NCBI RefSeq assembly: GCF_051401765.1
Contig: NW_027480423.1
Span: 6,634,001 to 6,698,000 of the forward strand
Reading direction: 5' to 3'
Length of the DNA stretch: 64,000 bases
Source of the DNA: Calliopsis andreniformis
Taxonomy: Eukaryota > Arthropoda > Insecta > Hymenoptera > Andrenidae
Shown: piece after piece, positions 12,758-27,239 of the stretch
Layout: each line of letters begins with the position of its first letter
How positions within the stretch are numbered: position 1 is the first letter of the stretch
The notes under the pieces: generated by a model
Told to the model about the DNA's origin: nothing
Database searches by the model: none
Seen by the model: only the letters and a program-made list of their open reading frames with translations
Position numbers and translations under genes: made by a program

Positions 12758-15411
12758 GTGGAGCAACGCAATAGAGTGAAGCCTAGGTTGCCCGGAACGT
12801 ACAATTGGCCATCACTTTCAAACTGGTTGCAATTATTCCTGTTATATGACGGAAACACTGTTGTATTTTTATTGCATTTTATGATTCGGGCGCTGACTTC
12901 TAAGGCCCTAACTATTCAATCTGTTGGAGCAACGCCCTAGGGTGAAGTCTAGGTTGTTCGGAAAGTAGAAATGACCTTAAGTTTCATACTGGATGCAATT
13001 ATTCGTTTTATACGATGGAAAAACTGTTGTATTTATATTGTATTTTATGCTTCTGGCGTTCACTTCTTAGGCCCTAACTATTCGATCTGGTGGAACAACG
13101 GCCTAAGGTGAAGCCTAGGTTGCCAGGAACGTAGAAATGACCATAACTTTTACACTGGTAGCAATTATTCGTTTTATACAATGGAAAAACTGTTCTATTT
13201 ATTTTGTATTTTATGCTTCGGGCGTTGACTTCTAAGGTCCTACCTGTTTGACCTGGTGGAGCAACGCCCTAGAGTGAAGCCTAGGTTGCCCGGAACGTAG
13301 AAATGACCATAACTTTCACACTGGTTGCTATTATTCGTTTTATACGATGGAAAAACTGTTATATTTATATTGTATTTTATGCTCCTGGCGTTGACTTCTT
13401 AGGCCCTAACTAGTCGATCTGGTGGAACAACGCCGTAGAGTGAAGCCTAGGTTGCCCGGAACGTAGAAGTGACCATTAATTTCACACTGTTTGCAATTAT
13501 TCCTTTTATACGATGGAAAAGCTGTTGTATTTATATCGTATTTTATGCTTCAGGAGTTGACTTCTGAGGTCATAGCTATTCGATGTGGTGGAAGAACGCC
13601 ATAGAGTGAAGCCTAGGTTGCCCGGAACGTAGAAATGTCTATATCTTTCACACTGTTTGCAATTATTCATTTTATACGATGGCAAAGCTGTTGTATTTAT
13701 ATTGTATTTTATGCTTCTGGCGTTGACTTCTTAGGCCGTATCTATTCGATCTGGTGGAGCAACGCCCTCGAGTGAAGCCTAGGTTGCGCGGAACGTAGAA
13801 ATGACCATAACTTTACACCGGTAGCAATTATTCGTTTTATACAATGGAAAAACTGTTCTATTTATTTTGTATTTAATGCTTCGGGCATTGGCTTCTAAGG
13901 CCCTAACTGTTTGATCTGGTGGAGCAACGCCCTAGAGTGAAGCCTAGGTTGCCCGGAATGTAGAAATGACCATAACTGTCACATTAGTTGCAATTATTCG
14001 TTTTATACGATGGAAAAGCTGTTGTATTTATATCGTATTTTATGCTTCTGGCGTTGACTTCTTAGGCCGTATCTATTCGATCTGGTGGAGCAACGCAATA
14101 GAGTGAAGCCTAGGTTGCCCGGAACGTACAATTGGCCATCACTTTCAAACTGGTTGCAATTATTCCTGTTATATGACGGAAACACTGTTGTATTTTTATT
14201 GCATTTTATGATTCGGGCGCTGACTTCTAAGGCCCTAACTATTCAATCTGTTGGAGCAACGCCCTAGGGTGAAGTCTAGGTTGTTCGGAAAGTAGAAATG
14301 ACCTTAAGTTTCATACTGGATGCAATTATTCGTTTTATACGATGGAAAAACTGTTGTATTTATATTGTATTTTATGCTTCTGGCGTTCACTTCTTAGGCC
14401 CTAACTATTCGATCTGGTGGAACAACGGCCTAAGGTGAAGCCTAGGTTGCCAGGAACGTAGAAATGACCATAACTTTTACACTGGTAGCAATTATTCGTT
14501 TTATACAATGGAAAAACTGTTCTATTTATTTTGTATTTTATGCTTCGGGCGTTGACTTCTAAGGTCCTACCTGTTTGACCTGGTGGAGCAACGCCCTAGA
14601 GTGAAGCCTAGGTTGCCCGGAACGTAGAAATGACCATAACTTTCACACTGGTTGCTATTATTCGTTTTATACGATGGAAAAACTGTTATATTTATATTGT
14701 ATTTTATGCTCCTGGCGTTGACTTCTTAGGCCCTAACTAGTCGATCTGGTGGAACAACGCCGTAGAGTGAAGCCTAGGTTGCCCGGAACGTAGAAGTGAC
14801 CATTAATTTCACACTGTTTGCAATTATTCCTTTTATACGATGGAAAAGCTGTTGTATTTATATCGTATTTTATGCTTCAGGAGTTGACTTCTGAGGTCAT
14901 AGCTATTCGATGTGGTGGAAGAACGCCATAGAGTGAAGCCTAGGTTGCCCGGAACGTAGAAATGTCTATATCTTTCACACTGTTTGCAATTATTCATTTT
15001 ATACGATGGCAAAGCTGTTGTATTTATATTGTATTTTATGCTTCTGGCGTTGACTTCTTAGGCCGTATCTATTCGATCTGGTGGAGCAACGCCCTCGAGT
15101 GAAGCCTAGGTTGCGCGGAACGTAGAAATGACCATAACTTTACACCGGTAGCAATTATTCGTTTTATACAATGGAAAAACTGTTCTATTTATTTTGTATT
15201 TAATGCTTCGGGCATTGGCTTCTAAGGCCCTAACTGTTTGATCTGGTGGAGCAACGCCCTAGAGTGAAGCCTAGGTTGCCCGGAATGTAGAAATGACCAT
15301 AACTGTCACATTAGTTGCAATTATTCGTTTTATACGATGGAAAAGCTGTTGTATTTATATCGTATTTTATGCTTCTGGCGTTGACTTCTTAGGCCGTATC
15401 TATTCGATCTG
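12758..15411. repeat. Tandem 8-mer HOR (1,327 bp), two copies with no difference seen
   Basis: Bases 12,758-14,084 are repeated directly as 14,085-15,411. Reading the two copies side by side in several long stretches, I found no substitution. Shared private variants include acaattggccatcac, tatatgacgg, ggtgaagtctaggttgttcg, ggtcctacctgtttgacc, a shortened aactttacaccgg and cattagttgcaatt. The block is 8 monomers minus one base, and the shortened monomer is in both copies. Both ends lie at the same place in a monomer, in ctggtggagcaacgc, where flanking sequences diverge. This is the expected product of a single recent unequal exchange. A collapse or duplication error in assembly is the alternative. 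Confidence 0.95.
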
Positions 15412-18400
15412 GTGGAGCAACGCCCTGGAGTGAAGCGTAGGTTGCGCGGAACGTAGAATTGGCCATCAGTTTCAAACTGGTTGCAATTATTCCTGTTATA
15501 TGATGGAAACACTGTTGTATTTTTACTGCATTTTATGCTTCGGGCGTTGACTTCTAAGGACCTAACTATTCAATCTGTTGGAGCAACGCCCAAGGGTGAA
15601 GCCTAGGTTGCTCGGAAAGTAGAAATGACCGTAAGTTTCATACTGGTGGCAATTATTCGTTCTATACGATGGAAAAACTGTTATATTTATTATGTATCTT
15701 ATGCTTCTGGCGTTGACTTCTTAGGCCCTAACAATTCGATCTGGTGGATCAACTCCCTGGAGTGAAGCCTAGGTTGCCTGGAACGTACAAATGACCATCA
15801 CTTTCACACGGGTTGCAATTATTCCTGTTATAGGATGGAAACACTGTTGTATTTTTATTGTATTTTATGCTTCAGGCGTTGACTTCTGAGGCCGCAGCTA
15901 TTCGATATGGTGGAGCACCGCCCTAGAGTGAAGCCTAGGATGCTTGGAACGTAGAAATGACCATTACTTTCGCAATGTTTGCAATTATTCGTTTTATACG
16001 ATGGAAAAACTGTTGTATTTAAATTGTATTTTATGCTTCTGGCGTTGACTTCTAACGCACTAACTATTCGATCTGGCGGAGCAACGCCCTAGAGTGAAGC
16101 CGAGGTTTCCCGGAACGTAGAAGTGACCATCACTTTCAAACTGGTTGCAATTATTCCTGTTATATGATGGAAAAACTGTTGTATTTTTATTGCATTTTAT
16201 GCTTCCGGCATTGACTTCTAAGGCCCTAACTATTCAATCTGTTGGAGCAACGCCCTAGGGTGAAGCCTAGGTTGCCCGGAAGGTAGAAATGACGTTAACT
16301 TTCATACTGGTTGCAATTACTCGTTTTATACGATTGAAAAACTGTTGTATTTATATTGTATTTTATGCTTCTGGCGTTGACTTCTTATGCCCTAACTATT
16401 CCATCTGGTGGAACAACGCCCTATGGTGATGCCTAGGTTGCCCGGAACGTAGAAATGACCACAACTTTTACACTGGTAGCAAATATTCCTGTTATATGAT
16501 GGAAAAACTGTTGTATTTTTATTGTATTTTATGCTTCGGGTATTGACTTCTAAGGCCCTAACTATTCCATCTGGTGGAACAACGCCCTAGGGTGGAGCCT
16601 AGGTTGCCCGGAACGTAGAAATGACCATAACTTTCACACCGGTAGAAATTATACGTTTTATACAATGGAAAAACGGTTCTATATATTTTGTATTTTATGC
16701 TTCGAGCGTTGACTTCTAAGGCCCTAGCTATTTGATCTGGTGAAGCAACGCCCTAGAGTAAAGCCTAGGTTGCCCGGAACGTAGATATGACCATAACCTT
16801 CACGCAGGTTGCAATTATTCGATATCTACGATGGCAAAGCAGTTGTCTTTATATTGTATTTTAAGCTTCCGGTGTTGACTTCTTAGACCCTAACTCTTCG
16901 ATCTGGTGGAGCAGCGCCTCAGAGTTAAGTCTAGGATGCCCGAAACGTCGAAATGATCGTTACTTTCGCACTGGTTGCAATTGGTCATGCTATACAATGG
17001 AAAAACTGTTGTATTTATACAGTATTTTATGCTTCTGGCGTTGACTTCTAAGGCCGTAGCTATTCGATGTGGTGGAGCAACGCCGTAGAGTGAAGCCTAG
17101 GTTGCCCGGAACGTAGAAATGACCATAACTTTCACACCGGTAGCAATTATACGTTTTATACAATGGAAAAACTGTACTATTTATTTCGTATTTTATGCTT
17201 CGGGCGTTGACTTCTAAGGCCCTAACTATTCAATCTGTTGGAGCAACGCCCTAGGGTGAAGCCTAGGTTGCCCGGAAGGTAGAAATGACGTTAACTTTCA
17301 TACTGGTTGCAATTACTCGTTTTATACCATTGAAAAACTGTTGTATTTATATTGTATTTTATGCTTCTGGCGTTGACTTCTTATGCCCTAACTATTCCAT
17401 CTGGTGGTACAACGCCCTATGGTGATGCCTAGGTTGCCCGGAACGTAGAAATGACCACAACTTTTACACTGGTTGCAATTATTCGTTTTATACGATGGAA
17501 AAACTGTTGTATTTTTATTGCATTTTATGCTTCGGGCGTTGACTTCTAAGGCCCTAGCTATTCGATCTGCTGGAGCAACGCCCTAGAGTGAAGCCTAGGC
17601 TGCCCGGAACGTAGAAGTGACCATCACTTTCAAACTGGTTGCAATTATTCCTGTTATAGGATGGAAAGACTGTTGTATTTTTATTGTATTTTATGCTTCG
17701 GGCGTTGAATTCTAAGGCCCTAAATGTTTGATCTGGTGGAGCAATGCCCTAGAGTGAAGCCTAGGTTGCCCGGAACGTAGAAATGACCATAACTTTCACA
17801 CTGGATGCTATTATTCGTTCTATACGATGGAAAAACTGTTATATTTATTATGTATCTTATGCTCCTGGCGTTGACTTCTTGGGCCCTAACAATTCGATCT
17901 GGTGGAACAACGCCCTAGAGTGACGCCTAGGTTGCCTGGAACGTACAAATGACCATCACTTTCACACGGGTTGCAATTATTCCTGTTATAGGATAGAAAG
18001 ACTGTTGTATTTTTATTGTATTTTATGCTTCAGGCATTGACTTCTGAGGCCGCAGCTATTCGATGTGGTGGAAGAACGCCATAGAGTGAAGCCTAGGTTG
18101 CCCCGGAACGTAGAAATGACCATAAGTTTCATACTGGTTGCAATTATTTGTTTTATACGATGGAAAAACTGTTGTATTTATATTGTATTTTATGCTTCTG
18201 GCGTTTTCTTCTTAGGCCCTAACTATTCGATCTGGTGGAGCAATGCCTCAGAGTTAAGTCTAGGATGCCCGAAACGCCGAAATGATCATTACTTTCACGC
18301 TTGTTGAAATTATTCCTGTTATACGATGAAAAGGCTGTTGTATTTGGATTGTATTTTATGCTTCAGGCGTAGGCTTCTAAGGCCGTAGCTATTCGATATG

Positions 18401-20400
18401 GTGGAGCACCGCCCTAGAGTGAAGCCTAGGATGCTCGGAACGTAGAAATGACCATTACTTTCGCAATGTTTGCAATTATTCGTTTTATACGATGGAAAAA
18501 ATGTTGTATTTATATTGTATTTTATGCTTCTGGCGTTGACTTCTAATGCACTAACTATTCGATCTGGCGGAGCAACGCCCTAGAGTGAAGCCGAGGTTTC
18601 CCGGAACGTAGAAATGACCATCACTTTCAAACTGGTTGCAATTATTCCTGTTATATGATGGAAAAACTGTTGTATTTTTATTGCATTTTATGCTTCCGGC
18701 ATTGACTTCTAAGGCCCTAACTATTCAATCTGTTGGAGCAACGCCCTAGGGTGTAGCCTAGGTTGCCCGGAAAGTAGAAATGACCATGACTTTCATACTG
18801 GTTGCAATTAATCCTTTTATACGATGGAAAAACTGTTGCATTTTTATTGCATTCTATGCGTCGGGCGTTGACTTCTAAGGCCCTAACTATTCAATCTGTT
18901 GGAGCGACGCCCTAGGGTGAAGCCTAGGTTGCCCGGAACGTAGAAATGACCATAACTTTTACACTGGTTGCAATTATTCGTTTTATACAATGGAAAAACT
19001 GTTCTGTTTATTTTGTATTTTATGCTTCGGGCGTTGACTTCTAAGGCCCTACCTATTCGATCTGGTGGAGCAACACCCTACAGTGAAGCCAAGGTTGCCC
19101 GGAACGTAGATATGACTATAACCCTCACACAGGTTGCAATTATTCGATTTCTACGATGGCAAAGCAGTTGTCTTTATATTGTATTTTAAGCCTACGGTGT
19201 TGACTTCTTAGACCCTAACTCTTCGATCTGGTGGAGCAACGCCTCAGAGTTAAGTCTAGGATGCCCGAAACGTCGAAATGATCGTTACTTTCGCACTGGT
19301 TGCAATTGGTCATGCTATACAATGGAAAAACTCTTGTATTTATACTGTTTTTTATGCTTCTGGCGTTGACTTCTAAGGCCGTAGCTATTCGATGTGGTGG
19401 AGCAACGCCCTAGAGTGAAGCCTAGGTTGCCCGGAACGTATAAATGACCATAACTTTCACACCGGTGGCAATTATACGTTTTATACAATGGAAAAACTGT
19501 AGTATTTATTTTGTGTTTTATGCTTCGGGCGTTGACTTCTAAGGCCCTAACTATTCAATCTGCTGGAGCAACGCCCTAGGGTGAAGCCTAGGTTGCCCGG
19601 AAGGTTGAAATGACGTTAACTTTCATACTGGTTGCAATTACTCGTTTTATACGATTGAAAAAATGTTGTATTTATATTGTATTTTATGCTTCTGGCGTTG
19701 AATTCTAAGGCCCTAACTATTCAATCTGTTGGAGCGACGCCCTAGGGTGAAGACTAGGTTGCCCGGAACGTAGAAATGACCATAGCTTTTACACTGGTAG
19801 CAATTATTCCTGTTATATGATGGAAAAACTGTTGTATTTTTATTGCATTTTATGCTTCCGGCATTGACTTCTAAGGCCCTAACTATTCAATCTGTTGGAG
19901 CAACGCCCTAGGGTGAAGCCTAGGTTGCCCGGAAGGTAGAAATGACGTTAACTTTCATACTGGTTGCAATTACTCGTTTTATACGATTGAAAAACTGTTG
20001 TATTTATATTGTATTTTATGCTTCTGGCGTTGACTTCTTATGCCCTAACTATTCCATCTGGTGGAACAACGCCCTATGGTGATGCCTAGGTTGCCCGGAA
20101 CGTAGAAATGACCACAACTTTCACACGGGTTGCAATTATTCCTGTTATAGGATGGAAAGACTGATGTATTTTTATTGTATTTTATGCTTCAGGCGTTGAC
20201 TTCTGAGGCCGCAGCTATTCGATGTGGTGGAAGAACGCCATAGAGTGAAGCCTAGGTTGCCCGGAACGTAGAAATGACCAGAACTTTCATACTGGTTGCA
20301 ATCATTCGTTTTATAGGATGGAAGAACTGTTGTATTTATACTGTATTTTATGCTGCTGGCGTTCACTTCTTAGGCCCTAACTATTCGATCTGTTGGAACA
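15412..20400. repeat. Mixed satellite with 6-monomer and 14-monomer spaced copies
   Basis: No genes. A monomer marked by gaaggtagaaatgacgtt occurs at about 16,291, 17,287, 19,612 (as aaggttgaaa) and 19,944, which gives spacings of 996, 2,325 and 332 bp. The block 16,780-17,365 is repeated at 19,105-19,690 with rare variants, including ggcaaagcagttgtcttta and gcaattggtcatgc. Copies of the cacgggttgc/ttataggatgg type occur near 15,780, 17,940 and 20,120. Confidence 0.8.
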
Positions 20401-21738
20401 ACGCCCTGGGGTGAAGCCTAGGTTGCCCGGAACGTAGAAATGACCATAACTTTCACACTGGTTGCTATTATTCGTTTTATACGATGGAAAAACTGTTCTT
20501 TTTGTTCTGTATTTTATGCTTCGGGCGTTGACTTCTAAGGCCCTAACTGTTTGATCTTGTGGAGCAACGCCATTGTGTGAAGACTAGGTTGCCCGGAACG
20601 TAGAAATGATCATTACTTTCGCACTGGTTGCAATTAGTCATGCTATACGATGGAAAAACTATTGCATTTTTGTTGTATTTTATGCTTCAGGCGTTGACTT
20701 CTATGGCCCTACCTATTCGATCTGGTGGAGCAACGCCCTAGAGTGCAGCCTAGGTAGCCCGGAGCCTCGAAATGGCCATAACTTTCACACTGGTTGCTAT
20801 TATTCGTTTTATACAATGGAAAAACTGTCATATTTATATTGTATTTTATGCTTCTGGCGTTGACTTCTTTGGCCGTAACTGTTCGATATGGTGGAACAAC
20901 GCCCTAGCGTGAAGCCTAAGTTGCCCGGAACGAAGAAATGATCATCACTTTCAAACTGGTTGCAATTATTCCTGTTATATGATGGAAAAGCTGTTGTACT
21001 TTTATTGCATTTTATGCTTCGGGCATTGAACTCTAAGGTCCTATCTTTTCAATCTGTTGGAGCAACGCCCTAGGGTGAAGCCTAGGTTGCCCGGAAAGTA
21101 GAAATGACCATAACTTTCACACTGGTTGCAATTATTCGTTTTATACGATGCAAAAGCTGCTGCATCTTTATTGTATTTTATTCTTCTGGCGTTGACTTCT
21201 AAGGCCGTAGCTATTAGATGTGGTGGAGCAACGCCCTAGAGTGACGCCTGGGTTGCCCGGAACGTAGAAATGACCATAACTTCCACACTGGTGGAAATTA
21301 TTCGTTTAATACGATGGAAAAACTGTACTATTTATTTCGTATTTTATGCTTCGGGCGCTGACTTCTAAGGCCCTAGCTATTCGATCTGGTGGAGCAACGC
21401 CCTAGAATGAAACCTAGGCTGCCCGGAACGTAGAAATCACCGTAACTTTCACACTGTTTGCAATTATTCGTTTTATACGATGGAAAAGCTGTTGTATTTA
21501 TATCGTATTTTATGCTTCTGGCGTTGACTTCTAAGACCGTAGCTATTCGGTGTGGTGGAGCAACGCCCCAGAGTGACGCCTAGGTTGACCGGAACCTAGA
21601 AATGACCATTACTTTCACAATGTTTGCAATTATTCATTTCATACGATGAAAAAACTGTTGTACTTATATTGTATTTTATTCCTATGGCGTTGAATTGTTA
21701 GGCCCTAACTATTCCCTATGGTGGAACAACGCCGTAGA
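20401..21738. repeat. Heterogeneous monomers with dispersed copies at 24.0-24.9 kb
   Basis: About 20,530-20,735 matches 24,018-24,223 (offset 3,488) through rare words such as gatcttgtggagcaacgcca and gcaattagtcatgctatacg. About 20,965-21,268 matches 24,619-24,922 (offset 3,654) through ctctaaggtcctatctttt and gatgcaaaagctgctgcatc. The second offset is one monomer longer, so a monomer was gained at 24 kb or lost at 20 kb between the two blocks. No gene was found. Confidence 0.8.
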
Positions 21739-23400
21739 GTGAAACCTACGTTGCGCGGAACGTAGAAATGACCATTACTTTCACACTGGTTGCAATTATT
21801 CGTTTTATACGATGGAAAAGCTGTTGTATTTATATCGTATTTTATGCTTCTGGCGTTGACTTCTTAGGACCTGACCTTTCGATCTGGTGGAGCAACGCCC
21901 TAGAGTGAAGCCTAGGTTGCCCGGAACGTAGAAATGACCATAACTTTCACACTGGTAGCAATTATTCGTTTTATACAATGGAAAAGCTATTCTATTTATT
22001 TTGCATTTCATGTTTCGGGCGTTGACTTCTAACGCCCTAACTGATTGATCTGGTGGAGCAACGCCCTAGAGTGAAGCCTAGATTGCCAGGAACGTTGGAA
22101 TGACCATAACCTAGACAACTGGTTGCTATTATTCGTTTTATACGATTGAAAAACTGGTATATTTATATTGTATTTTATTCTTATGGCGTTGCCTTCATAG
22201 GCCCTAACAATACGATCTGGTGGAGCAACGCCCTAGAGTGAAACCTAGGTTACCCGGAACGTAGAAATTACCAGTACTTTCATACTGTTTGCAGTTATTC
22301 CTGTTATACGATGGAAAACCTGATGCGTCTTTATTCTATTTTATGCTTCTGGCGTTGACTTCTTGGGCCCTAGCTATTCCATCTGGTGGAGCAACGCCCT
22401 AGGGTGAAGCCTAGGTTGCCCGGAAAGTAGAAATGACTATAACTTTCACACTGGCTGCAATTATTGGTTTTATACGATGCAAAAGCTGTTGCACCTTTAT
22501 TGTATTTTATTCTTCTGGCGTTGACTTCTAAGGCCGTAGCTATTAGATGTGGTGGATCAACGCCGTAGAGTGAAACCTACGTAGCGCGGAACGTAGAAAT
22601 GACCATTACTTTCACACTGGTTGCAATTATTCGTTTTATACGATGGAAAAGCTGTTGTATTTATATCGTATTTTATGCTTCTGGCGTTGACTTCTTAGGA
22701 CCTAACCATTCGATCTGGTGGAGCAACGCCCTAGAGTGAAGCCTAGGTTGCCCGGAACGTAGAAATGACCATAACTTTCATACTGGTTTCAATTATCTGT
22801 TTTATGGAGTGTAAAAACTGTTGTATTTATATTGTATTTTATGCTTCTGGCGTTCACTTCTTAGGCCCTAACTATTCGATCTGGTGGAACAACGCCCTAG
22901 GGTGAAGCCTAGGTTGCCCGGAACGTAGAAATGACCATAACTTTCACACTGGTAGCAATTATTCGTTTTATACAATGGAAAAGCTATTCTATTTATTTTG
23001 CATTTTATGTTTCGGGCGTTGACTTCTAACGCCCTAACTGATTGATCTGGTGGAGCAACGCCCTAGAGTGAAGCCTAGATTGCCAGGAACGTTGGAATGA
23101 CCATAACCTAGACAACTGGTTGCTATTATTCGGTTTATACGATTGAAAAACTGGTATATTTATATTGTATTTTATTCTTATGGCGTTTACTTCATAGGCC
23201 CTAACTATACGATCTGGTGGAGCAACGCCCTAGAGTGAAACCTAGGTTACCCGGAACGTAGAAATGACCAGTACTTTCATACTGTTTGCAGTTATTCCTG
23301 TTATACGATGGAAAAACTGTTGCGTCTTTATTCTATTTTATGCCTCTGGCGTTGACTTCTTAGGCCCTAACTATTCGATCTGGTGGAGCAACGCCCTACA
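21739..23400. repeat. Tandem 5-mer/6-mer HOR, two copies of unequal length
   Basis: The monomer starting gtgaaacctacgttgcgcgg at 21,739 recurs at 22,570, 831 bp away (5 monomers plus 1). The following monomers then recur with a 997-bp offset (for example gaaaagctattctatttatt at 21,981 and 22,978). The second copy therefore holds one extra monomer, near 22,745-22,900, carrying the unusual tttatggagtgtaaaaactg. Other shared private words are ttggaatgaccataaccta and gtttcgggcg. The two copies differ by a whole monomer but share private variants, which points to slippage by one unit after duplication. Confidence 0.8.
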
Positions 23401-26400
23401 GTGAAGCCTAGGTTGCGCGGAACGTAGATATGTCCATAACCATCACACAGGTTGCAATTATTCGATTTATACGAAGGAAAGACTGTTGTATTTATTTTGT
23501 AGTTTATGCTTTTGGCGTTGACTTCTAAGGCCCTAACTATTCCATTTGGTGGAACAACGCCCTAGGGTGAAGCCTAGGTTGCCCGGAACGCAGAAATGAC
23601 CAGTACTTTCACACTGGTTGCAGTTATTCGTTTTATACAATGGAAAATCTGTTCTATTCATTTTGTATTTTATGCTTCGGGCGTTGACATCTTTGGCCCT
23701 AACAATTCCATCTGGTGGAGCAACGCCCCAGAGTGAAGCCTAGGTTCCCTGGAATGTACAAATGACCATCACTTTCACACGGGTTGCAATTATTCCTGTT
23801 ATAGGATGGAAAGACAGTTGTATTTTTATTGCATTTTATGCTTCTGGCGTTCACTTCTTAGGCCCTGACTATTCGATCTGGTGGAACAACGCCCTAGGGT
23901 GAAGCCTAGGTTGCCCGGAACGTAGAAATGACAATTAGTTTCACACTGTTTGCAATAATTCCTTTTATACGATGCAAATGTTGTTGTATTTATATCGTAT
24001 TTTATGCTTCTGGCGTTGACTTCTAAGGCCCTAACTGTTTGATCTTGTGGAGCAACGCCATTGTGTGAAGACTAGGTTGCCCGGAACGTAGAAATGATCA
24101 TTACTTTCGCACTGGTTGCAATTAGTCATGCTATACGATGGAAAAACTATTGCATTTTTGTTGTATTTTATGCTTCTGGCGTTGACTTCTATGGCCCTAC
24201 CTATTCGATCTGGTGGAGCAACGCCCTAGAGTGACGCCTAGGTTGCCCGGAACGTAGAAATGACCAGTACATTCACACTGGTTGCAGTTATTCCTGTAAA
24301 ACGATGGAAAAACGGTTGCATCTTTATTGTATTTTATGCTTCTGGCGATGACTTCTAAGGCCCTAACTATTCGACCTCGTGGAGCCACGCCCTTGGGTGA
24401 AGCCTAGGTTGGCCGGAATGTAGAAATGTCCATAACTTTCACACTGGTTGCAATTATTCGTTTTATACGATTGAAAAGCTGTTGTATTTATATTGTATTT
24501 TATGCTTCTGGCGCTGACTTCTTAGGCCCTAACTATTCCCTCTGGTGGATCAACGCCCTAAAGTGAAACCTACGTTGACCGGAACGTAGAAATGACCATT
24601 ACTTTCACACTGGTTGCAATTATTCCTGTTATATGATGGAAAAGCTGTTGTACTTTTATTGCATTTTATGCTTCGGGCATTGACCTCTAAGGTCCTATCT
24701 TTTCAATCTGTTGGAGCAACGCCCTAGGGTGAAGCCTAGGTTGCCCGGAAAGTAGAAATGACCATAACTTTCACACTGGTTGCAATTATTCGTTTTATAC
24801 GATGCAAAAGCTGCTGCATCTTTATTGTATTTTATTCTTCTGGCGTTGACTTCTAAGGCCGTAGCTATTAGATGTGGTGGAGCAACGCCCTAGAGTGACG
24901 CCTGGGTTGCCCGGAACGTAGAAATGACCATATCTTTCACACTGTTTGCAATTACTCATTTTATTCGATGGCAAAGCTGTTGTATTTATATTGTATTTTA
25001 TGCTTCTGGCATTGACTTCTTAGGCCCTAACTATTCGATCTGGAGGCGCAATGCCCCAGAGTTAAGTCTAGGATGCCCGAAACGCCGAAATGATCATTAC
25101 TTTCACGCTTATTGCAATTATTCCTGTAATACGATGAAAAGACTGTTGTATTTTGATTGTATCTTATGCTCCTGGCGTTGACTTCTAAGGCCCTAGCTAT
25201 TCGATCTGGTGGAGCGACACCCTAGAGTGAAGCCTAGGTTGCCGGAACGTCGAAATGACCATAACTTTCACACTGGTTGCAATTATTCGTTTTATACGAT
25301 GAAAAGACTGTTGTATTTTTATTGTATCTTATGCTCATGGTGTTGACTTCTAAGGCCCTAACTATTCGATCTGGTGGAGCAACACCCTAGAGTGAAGCCT
25401 AGGTTGCCGGAACGTCGAAATGACCAGAACTCTCACACTGGTTGCAATTATTCGTTTTATACGATGGAAAATCTGTTGTATTTATATCGTATTTTATGCT
25501 TCTGGCGTTGACTTCTAAGGCCCTAACTATTCCATCTGGTGGAACAACGCCCTAGGGTGAAGCCTAGGTTGCCCGGAACGCAGAAATGACCAGTACTTTC
25601 ACACTGGTTGCAGTTATTCGTTTTATACAATGGAAAATCTGTTCTATTCATTTTGTATTTTATGCTTCGGGCGTTGACATCTTTGGCCCTAACAATTCCA
25701 TCTGGTGGAGCAACGCACCAGAGTGAAGCCTAGGTTCCCTGGAATGTACAAATGACCATCACTTTCACACGGGTTGCAATTATTCCTGTTATAGGATGTA
25801 AAGACAGTTGTATTTTTATTGCATTTTATGCTTCTGGCGTTCACTTCTTAGGCCCTGACTATTCGATCTGGTGGAACAACGCCCTAGGGTGAAGCCTAGG
25901 TTGCCCGGAACGTAGAAATGACAATTACTTTCACACTGTTTGCAATAATTCCTTTTATACGATGCAAATGTTGTTGTATTTATATCGTATTTTATGCTTC
26001 TGGCGTTGACTTCTAAGGACCTAACTATTCGATCTGGTGGAGCAACGCCCTAGAGTGAAGCCTAGGTTGCTCGGAATGTAGAAATAACCATAACTTTCAC
26101 ACTGGTTGCAATTATTCGTTTTTTACAATGGACGAGCTGTTGTATTTATATTGTATTTTAAGCCTCTGGCGTTGACTTCTAAGGCCCCAGCTATTCGATC
26201 TAGTGGAGCAACGCCCTAGAGTGAAGCCCAGGTTGCCCGGAACGTAGACCATACCATTACCTTCACACTGGTGGAAATTATTCCTGTTATGCGATGGAAA
26301 AACTCTTTCATCTTTATTGTATTTTATGCTTCGGGCATTGACTTCTAAAGCCCTAACTATTCGATCTGGTGGAGCGCGCCCTAGAGTGAAGGCTAGGTTG

Positions 26401-27239
26401 CTCGGAACGTAGAAATGACCATAACTTTCACACTGGTTGCTATTATTCTTTTTAAACGATGGAAAAGCTGTTCTATTTATATTGCATTTTATTCTTCTGG
26501 CATTGAATTCTAAGTCCCTAGCTATTCGGTCTGGTGGAGCAACGCCCTAGAGTGAAGCCTAGGTTGCCCGGAACGTAGAAATGACCATTACTTTCACAAT
26601 GTCTGCAATTATTCATTTTATACGATGAAAAAACTGTTGTACTTGTATTGTATTTTATCCTTCTGGCGTTAAATTCTAAGTCCCTAGCTATTCGATATGG
26701 TGGAGCAACGCCCTAGAGTGAAACATAGGTTACCGAGAACGTAGAAATGACCAGTACTTTCACACTGGTTGCAGTCATTCGTTTTATACAATGGAAAAAC
26801 TGTTCTATTTATTTTGCATTTTATGCTTCGGGCGTTGACTTCCAAGGCCCTAGCTATTCCATCTGGTGGAGCAACACTCTAGCGTGAAGCCTAGGTTGCC
26901 CGGAACGTAGAAATGACAATTACTTCCACACTGTTTACAAATATACATTATGTACGATGGAAAAGCTGTTGTACTTATATTGTAATTTATGCTTCTGGCG
27001 TTGACTTCTTAGGCCGTAACTATTTGATCTGGTGGAGCACCGCCCTAGAGTGAAGCCTAGGTTGCCCGGAACGTAAAACATACCATTACCTAAACACTGG
27101 TTGCAATTATTCCTGTTATACGATGGAAAAACTGTTGCACCTTTATTGTATTTTATGCTTCTGGCGTTGACTTCATAGGCCCTAACTATTCGATCTGGTG
27201 GAGCAACGTCCTAGAGTGAAGCCTAGGTTGCCCGGAACG
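23401..27239. repeat. Heterogeneous satellite; 12-monomer spaced copies
   Basis: About 23,560-24,010 is repeated at 25,550-26,000 (offset 1,990, 12 monomers minus 2). Shared marks are ggaacgcagaaatg, gaaaatctgttctattcatt, ggcgttgacatctttggccc and ggttccctggaatgtac. The rest is mixed. By eye this zone departs most often from the common form, with changes such as gtgaaacataggttaccg near 26,718 and gtggagcgcgcc near 26,371. No gene was found. Confidence 0.75.

Noticed and set aside
20401..27239. Possible transposon insertion in the most diverged zone
   Set aside because: All landmarks of the monomer persist at 166-bp spacing; there is no length jump, terminal repeat or target-site duplication.
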